Shown here: in pieces, positions 22,492-27,157 of the stretch | Numbering within the stretch: position 1 is the first letter of the stretch | Layout: every line of letters starts with the position of its first letter | Assembly (NCBI GenBank): GCA_964451985.1 | Contig: CAYVKB010000033.1 | Coordinates: 1 to 27,157 of the forward strand | Length of the DNA stretch: 27,157 nt | Reading direction: 5' to 3' | DNA from: GBS-DC sp964451985 | Lineage (GTDB): Bacteria; Armatimonadota; Fimbriimonadia; Fimbriimonadales; GBS-DC | Made by a program: the position numbers and the translations under genes | Notes under the pieces: generated by a model | What the model was told of the DNA's origin: nothing | Database searches by the model: none | Seen by the model: only the letters and a program-made list of their open reading frames with translations

Positions 22492-23883
22492 ATGGAACCG
22501 AAGCTGGTCTCCGTCAAGCAAGCGTATGAGCAGCCCGTTGGCAGTTGGCTCAAGGTGCGCGGCTGGGTGCGCTCGCGGCGCGACTCGAAGGGCGTGTCGT
22601 TTATTGAACTCAACGACGGCTCGCGCTTCAAAAGCCTGCAAATCGTCGTGGAAGCGGGCGTCGTGCCTGAAGAGACGCTCCATCAGGTGACCACAGGCGC
22701 ATGTATTGAGGCGGTAGGCGAACTCGTCGAGTCACCCGCCCCCAAACAGCCCGTCGAACTCAAGCCGCACCATCTGCGGCTCTTCGGTGCTGCCGACCCC
22801 GAAACCTACCCGATGCAGAAGAAAGGGCACTCGTTCGAGTACCTGCGCGAGATTGCCCACCTGCGAGTGCGCGGCAACACCTTCGGCGCAGTGTTCCGCG
22901 TGCGCAACGCCCTCGCCTACGCCATCCACCAGTTCTTTCAGGAGCGCGACTTCCTCTATGTGCATACGCCCATCATCACCGGCTCCGACTGCGAAGGCGC
23001 AGGCGCGATGTTCCGAGTCACTACGCTCGATTTAGACAACCTGCCGCGCACCCCCGACGGCAAAATCGACTTCTCGCAGGACTTTTTCGAGAAGCCAACC
23101 TACCTGACCGTCAGCGGGCAGCTTGAGGCAGAGATTTTCGCCCTCGCCTTCGGCAAGGTGTATACTTTCGGACCGACCTTCCGCGCCGAGAACAGCAACA
23201 CCCCACGCCACCTCGCCGAGTTCTGGATGATCGAACCCGAAATGGCGTTCTACGAACTGGAAGACAACGCCGACCTCGCTGAAGAGTTCCTCAAATATAT
23301 CATTCAGTATGTGTTGAACAACTGTCAGGAAGACATGGAGTTCTTCCACCAGCGCATCGATAACACCGTGCTGGAGACGCTCCGGCATGTCGCCGAGTCG
23401 CCTTTTGAGCGCATCACCTACACGGAGGCGGTTCGGATTCTGCAAGCCGCTTCGCGCAACTGGGAATTCCCCCCTGTGTGGGGCAACGATTTGCAAACGG
23501 AACACGAACGCTACCTTAGCGAGGAGTATTTCAAAAAACCCGTGATTGTGACCGACTACCCGCGCGAGATTAAGGCGTTCTATATGCGCTTGAATGACGA
23601 CGAGCGCACGGTGCGTGCGATGGATGTGCTGGTGCCGCGCGTGGGCGAGATTATCGGCGGTAGCCAGCGCGAGGAACGCTACGATGTGCTGCTGCAGCGT
23701 ATCCGCGAGTCAGGGCTGAACGAACACGACTACTGGTGGTACTTAGACCTGCGCAAGTACGGTAGCGCGCCCCACTCGGGCTTCGGGCTGGGCTTCGAGC
23801 GGATGATGATGTATATCACAGGCATGAAGAACATCCGTGATGTGATTCCGTTTCCGCGCACGCCAGGAAACGCGGAGTTTTAG
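22492..23883 (+). CDS. asnS: Asparaginyl-tRNA synthetase
   Basis: This class II synthetase charges tRNA-Asn. The 463-aa product has an N-terminal OB-fold anticodon-binding domain (WLKVRGWVRSRRDSKGVSF) and a class II core with motif 2 (F230-R231 in FRAENSNTPRHLAEFWMIEP) and motif 3 (R437 in GLGFERMMMY). The block with TLDLDNLPRTPDGK and the TYLTVSGQLEAE segment is characteristic of bacterial AsnRS rather than AspRS. Length is normal. The frame is open far upstream, but an N-terminus at 22492 (MEPKLVSVKQAY) matches the family and directly follows a -10 box. There is no Shine-Dalgarno sequence. Direct charging of tRNA-Asn would make the transamidation route unnecessary for asparagine. A small lipoprotein gene follows after 15 nt. 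Confidence 0.96.
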   Translation: MEPKLVSVKQAYEQPVGSWLKVRGWVRSRRDSKGVSFIELNDGSRFKSLQIVVEAGVVPEETLHQVTTGACIEAVGELVESPAPKQPVELKPHHLRLFGAADPETYPMQKKGHSFEYLREIAHLRVRGNTFGAVFRVRNALAYAIHQFFQERDFLYVHTPIITGSDCEGAGAMFRVTTLDLDNLPRTPDGKIDFSQDFFEKPTYLTVSGQLEAEIFALAFGKVYTFGPTFRAENSNTPRHLAEFWMIEPEMAFYELEDNADLAEEFLKYIIQYVLNNCQEDMEFFHQRIDNTVLETLRHVAESPFERITYTEAVRILQAASRNWEFPPVWGNDLQTEHERYLSEEYFKKPVIVTDYPREIKAFYMRLNDDERTVRAMDVLVPRVGEIIGGSQREERYDVLLQRIRESGLNEHDYWWYLDLRKYGSAPHSGFGLGFERMMMYITGMKNIRDVIPFPRTPGNAEF

Positions 23884-23898
23884 GGAGCGTCCAAAATA

Positions 23899-24492
23899 AT
23901 GATGAAACGGCGAGTACAGTTTACAGCGTTGGCACTTATCGCACTCTTCGGCTTGAGCCTACTGGCTTGCTCGGGTGGCGGAGGCGGCGGAACGACCACC
24001 TTTTCGCTGGCAGTCACAGGCAGCCCTGCCAGCGCGCGCGTGTTTCTGAACGGGCAGCAAGTGCAAAACCCTCAGAGCATCACGCTCCCGCCCGGCGTGC
24101 ACCGTATCCGCGTGGAGACCACCCTTGCTAACGGACAGATCGTGGCGCAGGAGTTTACTATCATCGCTGGCGCGATCAGCTCCGTCCAGTATAATCTGGA
24201 GCGGTATCGCATCGAGACCAACCCCGCCAACATCGAAGTCTGGGCAGGCGAGTCGATCACTGTCGCCGCCAGTTTGCGCGATTTGCAAACGAACAGCATC
24301 ATCAGTGCAAATTTCGTGTGGTCGACGCGCAATCCGAACATCGCGAGGGCGCAACCGCTTAGCACCAACTCGGCGCGTATTACAGGTGTGGCTCGTGGCG
24401 GGACCCGTGTGGTGATTACCGACACTCAAACCGGCATCACCTTCGAAGTGCCTGTGTCGGTGTTGGACTTCCCGCCGCCGCCCTCGAACTAA
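23899..24492 (+). CDS. Small lipoprotein with PEGA-like and bacterial Ig-like (Big_2-type) segments
   Basis: The 197-aa product starts with a lipoprotein signal: a basic N-terminus, a hydrophobic core and the lipobox L21-L-A-C24, followed by a Gly-rich spacer. Residues about 33-80 resemble a PEGA-type repeat (GSPASARVFLNGQQV, then LPPGVHRIRVE). Residues about 102-190 resemble a bacterial Ig-like domain of the Big_2 group (NPANIEVWAGESITVAASL, then a VARGGTRVVITDT closing strand). Such modules are found in surface and adhesion proteins, but here the protein is short. GGGAG lies 11 nt before the first of two adjacent ATG codons. The gene is 15 nt after asnS and is probably co-transcribed. It converges with the kinase gene, only 4 nt apart. 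Confidence 0.8.
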   Translation: MMKRRVQFTALALIALFGLSLLACSGGGGGGTTTFSLAVTGSPASARVFLNGQQVQNPQSITLPPGVHRIRVETTLANGQIVAQEFTIIAGAISSVQYNLERYRIETNPANIEVWAGESITVAASLRDLQTNSIISANFVWSTRNPNIARAQPLSTNSARITGVARGGTRVVITDTQTGITFEVPVSVLDFPPPPSN

Positions 24493-24496
24493 TTCC

Positions 24497-25696
24497 TCAC
24501 GCAATCCATTGTTCTTTTTGAGGTGGTTCTTGGGTTTGGGCGTCGGTCGCTGGCAGGAACACGGAGAACCGCGCACCCTTGCCCAGTTCGCTCTCCACGC
24601 GAATCTCGCCCCCGTGTTCTTCTACAATCTGTTTGGCGATGGATAGCCCCAAACCCGTACCCGTCTCTTTGCGTGTGTAGAAGGGTTCGAAAATCTGCTC
24701 CAGCGCGTCGGGCGGAATGCCCTCGCCTGTGTCTTCCACACGCACCCACACCCCTTTCGGTTCGTCACTGCACTCGCTGATGACGCGCACGATGCCCCCA
24801 CTCGGCGTGGCTTGCTGCGCGTTAATCAGCAGGTTCGTGAACACATGTTGCAGGCGTGCCATATTGCCCCACACGGGCGGCAACTCAGGTGAAAGGTGTT
24901 TCTCCAGAGTGATACCGTGACGAAGCAGTAAATGCTCGGTGAACACGAAAGAATCGCGTAGCACCTGATTAACATCGATGAGGCTCCGTGCATCGGGTTT
25001 GGACACGCGTGCGAATCGCAGCAGGCTGCCCACAATATCGCGTGAGCGGTGTGCGCCCGCCACGAGGTTCTCTATCGCCTGCTGAATGCGTTTGTACTCG
25101 GCATCACTCCAGTTCTCGGGGCGGTGCGCTTGCAACTTCTCCGCCACCAGCTGCGCAAACCCTACAACGGCGGTGAGAGGATTGTTCAACTCGTGCGCCA
25201 CGCCCGCCGCCAAAGAGCCGATAGCCGACATCTTCTCCTGCTGAATCAGTGCCTCTGACTTCTGACGCAACTCCTCATAGGCGCGTTGGAGCTGCTCAAA
25301 CAGTTCGCGGTTGTGCTTGCGCAAGTTACGTCGCTCAATCGCGCGGGCGATGACGGTGTTCAATACGGCAATATCGTCCAACGGCTTCAGCAGGTACTCG
25401 AAGATATTGCCCGCTTTGAACGCCTGCAGCGCGTTCTCCAACGAGCCGTGCCCCGTGAGGACGACAATCTCCGCCTCAGGCAGATGCTCACGAGCGGCAG
25501 CGATGACTGCCAGCCCATCTTTGCGAGGCATCCGCATATCGGTGAGGATAACGGCGTACTCATTCGCGCGAATCTTCTCTATCGCGTCCTCACCGTCGAC
25601 GGCAGTGTCCAGCAGGTAGCCGTCGCTCCGCAGCTGGCGGGTATAGATATAGCGCAAATCCTCCTCATCATCCACAATCAGCACACGCTCTGGCAT
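24497..25696 (-). CDS. Receiver-histidine kinase hybrid protein
   Basis: This 399-aa cytoplasmic signalling protein has the order receiver, coiled coil, HisKA, HATPase. The receiver (residues 1-120) has the acidic pair D9/D10 in VDDEEDLR, phospho-acceptor D53 in LTDMRMPRKDG and K104 in LLKPLDD. A coiled coil (about 120-155) leads to the H-box with H168 in AAGVAHELNNPLTAVVGFAQ. The ATPase domain has the N-box NLLINAQQA, then DTGEGIP and GTGLGLSIAKQI. There is no membrane segment, so input comes through receiver phosphorylation. Such proteins often act within phosphorelays. I chose the ATG at 25696 because the receiver begins immediately; a TTG 10 codons upstream is possible. No response-regulator partner is in the window. 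It lies downstream of nadA and the Trm112-like gene on the same strand. Confidence 0.92.
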   Translation of the reverse strand: MPERVLIVDDEEDLRYIYTRQLRSDGYLLDTAVDGEDAIEKIRANEYAVILTDMRMPRKDGLAVIAAAREHLPEAEIVVLTGHGSLENALQAFKAGNIFEYLLKPLDDIAVLNTVIARAIERRNLRKHNRELFEQLQRAYEELRQKSEALIQQEKMSAIGSLAAGVAHELNNPLTAVVGFAQLVAEKLQAHRPENWSDAEYKRIQQAIENLVAGAHRSRDIVGSLLRFARVSKPDARSLIDVNQVLRDSFVFTEHLLLRHGITLEKHLSPELPPVWGNMARLQHVFTNLLINAQQATPSGGIVRVISECSDEPKGVWVRVEDTGEGIPPDALEQIFEPFYTRKETGTGLGLSIAKQIVEEHGGEIRVESELGKGARFSVFLPATDAQTQEPPQKEQWIA

Positions 25697-25761
25697 ACCG
25701 TATCGTCCATCGGGGATTATCGGCAATTTCCCAAAGTTGGCTTAGGGGTGAGCGTGTCCAG

Positions 25762-25968
25762 TTACCTCGCCTCCTCTTCAGGCGGCAGGTTCACCTCATC
25801 TAACGGTATCGCCTCTTCCTCCAGCAGTGCGGGGATGTCGTCCCGGATGGGGTAGGCGCGACGGCAGGTGTAGCATACCAGATAATCGCCGCACTGTTCC
25901 AACGGCGGACGCTCCTCACACACGGGGCACGCCAGTATTGCCAGCAGTTCGGGGTTCAATACCGCCAT
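25762..25968 (-). CDS. Trm112-like small zinc-binding protein
   Basis: The 68-aa product matches the bacterial Trm112/UPF0434-type family: LLAILACPVCEERPPLEQ, CYTCRRAYPIRDDIPALLEEEA. Four cysteines in a CPVC ... CYTC pair should bind zinc. Family members act as small activator or scaffold proteins, and the bacterial role is poorly defined. The ATG at 25968 overlaps the nadA stop as TGATG, with GGAGG 7 nt upstream, so translation is probably coupled to nadA. A GTG one codon earlier is less well spaced. The kinase gene follows on the same strand after 65 nt. Confidence 0.88.
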   Translation of the reverse strand: MAVLNPELLAILACPVCEERPPLEQCGDYLVCYTCRRAYPIRDDIPALLEEEAIPLDEVNLPPEEEAR

Positions 25969-27050
25969 CACACCACCTCCAGCATGCGGTCGATGGCGAG
26001 TCGGGCGCGGCTGCGGATTGGCTCCTCCACGCGCACCTCGTACACCCCATCACGCAACGCCCGATAGAGCTTGGGCAGGGTGATGGTCTTCATATACTCG
26101 CAAATTGCATCCGCCTTGACGGGGATATATTGCTTGTGCGGGGCTTCCTTCTTCAGGCGGTGCAGCATACCCACTTCAGTTGCCACGAGATGGATGGGCG
26201 CGCTGGACTCGCGCACGTGGCGCACCATGCCGCCCGTACTATGCACGAAGGTGCGCTCCGCAGGCAGGTCGCCCGACGCTAACGCGAACATACACTGGCT
26301 CACACAGCCGCATTCGGGGTGCAACAGCAGGTCGCCCTCGGGGTACTGTTGCAGCGCGTTAGCGATGTCTTCCGCGCGGAAGCCCGCATGCACGTGGCAC
26401 TCACCCAGCCACAGATGCACCTTGCGCCCCGTCATCCGCTGTACATACAGCCCCAAAAACATATCAGGCAAAAAGAGAATTTCCTTATCTTCGGGGATGG
26501 ACTGCACGACTTTCACGGCGTTGCTGGAGGTGCAGCAGTAGTCCGCTTCAGCTTTCACATCGGCGTTAGTGTTCACATACGCCACCACCACACCGTTGGG
26601 GTGGTTCGCTCTCCACTGGCGCACTTCTTCGGCGGTGACGGTCGCCGCAAGCGAGCAGCCCGCTTCAGGGTCGGGGATCAGCACCGTGCGGTCAGGGCAG
26701 AGAATCGCCGCCGTCTCCGCCATAAAATGCACGCCGCAGAACACTATCACAGGCGCATCGGTCTGCGCCGCCTGCTGCGAGAGTTGCAACGAATCGCCAG
26801 TGAAGTCCGCCAAATCCTGAATGATTGGCAGCTGGTAGTTATGCGCGAGGATCACCGCGTTGCGCTCCTTGCGAAGTTGCTGCACGCGCTCAATCAGTTC
26901 CTGTTCGGTGAGGTAGGGGATCTCGGCATCCTGCTCGATGGCGACTTGAGCTGCCGTGCGACGCACGGATGGGCGCGTTTTGGAACGCGGCATAATCGTC
27001 GGCAGTTCCACCTGCAGGCTCAGATCCGCTGGCAAAGTCGGATTTTTCAT
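25968..27050 (-). CDS. nadA: Quinolinate synthase
   Basis: NadA condenses iminoaspartate with dihydroxyacetone phosphate to form quinolinate in de novo NAD synthesis, using a [4Fe-4S] cluster. Family motifs seen are ILAHNYQLPIIQDLADFTGDS, VIVFCGVHFMAETAAIL, CCTSSNAVKVV and LLHPECGCVSQCM, which supply the three cluster cysteines, and TGGMVRHVRES. About 60 residues precede the core, with a Lys/Arg/Thr-rich stretch of unknown role. I chose the ATG at 27050 because AGGAG lies 9 nt before it; an in-frame ATG at 27110, closer to the promoter but without a ribosome binding site, would add 20 residues. nadB and nadC are not in the window. The stop codon overlaps the Trm112-like start. Confidence 0.94.
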   Translation of the reverse strand: MKNPTLPADLSLQVELPTIMPRSKTRPSVRRTAAQVAIEQDAEIPYLTEQELIERVQQLRKERNAVILAHNYQLPIIQDLADFTGDSLQLSQQAAQTDAPVIVFCGVHFMAETAAILCPDRTVLIPDPEAGCSLAATVTAEEVRQWRANHPNGVVVAYVNTNADVKAEADYCCTSSNAVKVVQSIPEDKEILFLPDMFLGLYVQRMTGRKVHLWLGECHVHAGFRAEDIANALQQYPEGDLLLHPECGCVSQCMFALASGDLPAERTFVHSTGGMVRHVRESSAPIHLVATEVGMLHRLKKEAPHKQYIPVKADAICEYMKTITLPKLYRALRDGVYEVRVEEPIRSRARLAIDRMLEVV

Positions 27051-27129
27051 GGCTTTACGCTCCTGCCATTGCGATAAACAGCGGGTGCTGCCCGCGGGGA
27101 TGTTGTTCATCGCGTTATGTGGCGTTGCA

Positions 27130-27137
27130 ATTATACC
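27130..27137 (-). promoter_or_regulatory. nadA -10 box (GGTATAAT)
   Basis: On the minus strand a perfect TATAAT preceded by GG lies 19 nt before the ATG at 27110 and about 79 nt before the ATG at 27050. The -35 region falls at the window edge and cannot be fully judged. Confidence 0.65.
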
Positions 27138-27157
27138 CGATGGGGGATGATGGCACT

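Noticed and set aside
26319..27077. 252-codon plus-strand open frame opposite nadA
   Set aside because: It is complementary to a well-supported nadA; the His/Arg-rich composition is typical of an antisense shadow.

Overview
The window is a bacterial chromosome segment of moderately high GC with dense housekeeping genes on both strands. Gene content and layout (RNase Y beside RecX, lineage-specific inserts in RpoB and RpoC, many start codons placed directly behind a -10 box, dispersed GC-rich palindromes in gaps) suggest a deep-branching phylum. My best guess is Armatimonadota or a relative. This is inference; no rRNA gene is present to settle it. Two runs of exactly 100 N (8941-9040 and 21435-21534) mark a draft scaffold.

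Layout. 1-3764 (+): the 3' part of a PilC/GspF-type membrane protein, a CAP-domain protein without a signal peptide, then recX-rny. 3909-5495 (+): an unrecognised four-helix membrane protein with a duplicated 69-bp linker. 5541-7334 (+): an M3-family oligoendopeptidase F. 7481-8593 (-): carA, convergent with it across a hairpin-rich gap. 8600-10130: an accessory, decaying stretch holding a 73-bp tandem repeat interrupted by a gap, a dispersed palindromic repeat in direct and inverted copies, and a broken adenine DNA methyltransferase gene. 10177-11712 (-): a nuoM standing apart from other complex I genes. 11905-20627 (+): rpoB-rpoC behind a near-consensus promoter, closed by a nested 107-bp palindrome. 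20752-21753 (-): a putatively exported protein interrupted by a gap. 22130-23883 (+): a small LuxR-type HTH protein and asnS, followed by a short lipoprotein gene (23899-24492). 24497-27050 (-): nadA, a Trm112-like zinc protein and a receiver-histidine kinase, in transcription order.

The most informative pattern is regulatory. A box of form GGTAYAAT, with no recognisable -35, lies 8-10 nt before the start codons of pepF, carA, nuoM, asnS and the methylase pseudogene, and a weaker version lies 6 nt before the CAP gene. These genes lack a Shine-Dalgarno sequence and should give leaderless or almost leaderless mRNAs. recX, rny, rpoB, rpoC, the exported-protein gene and the Trm112-like gene have clear Shine-Dalgarno sequences. 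The window therefore seems to use two initiation modes side by side. Other points of note are natural substitutions in the rifampicin pocket of RpoB, a four-cysteine insert in RpoB and a duplicated segment in RpoC. I found no convincing new defence or biosynthetic system; the unknown membrane protein and the repeat/pseudogene island are the least explained parts.
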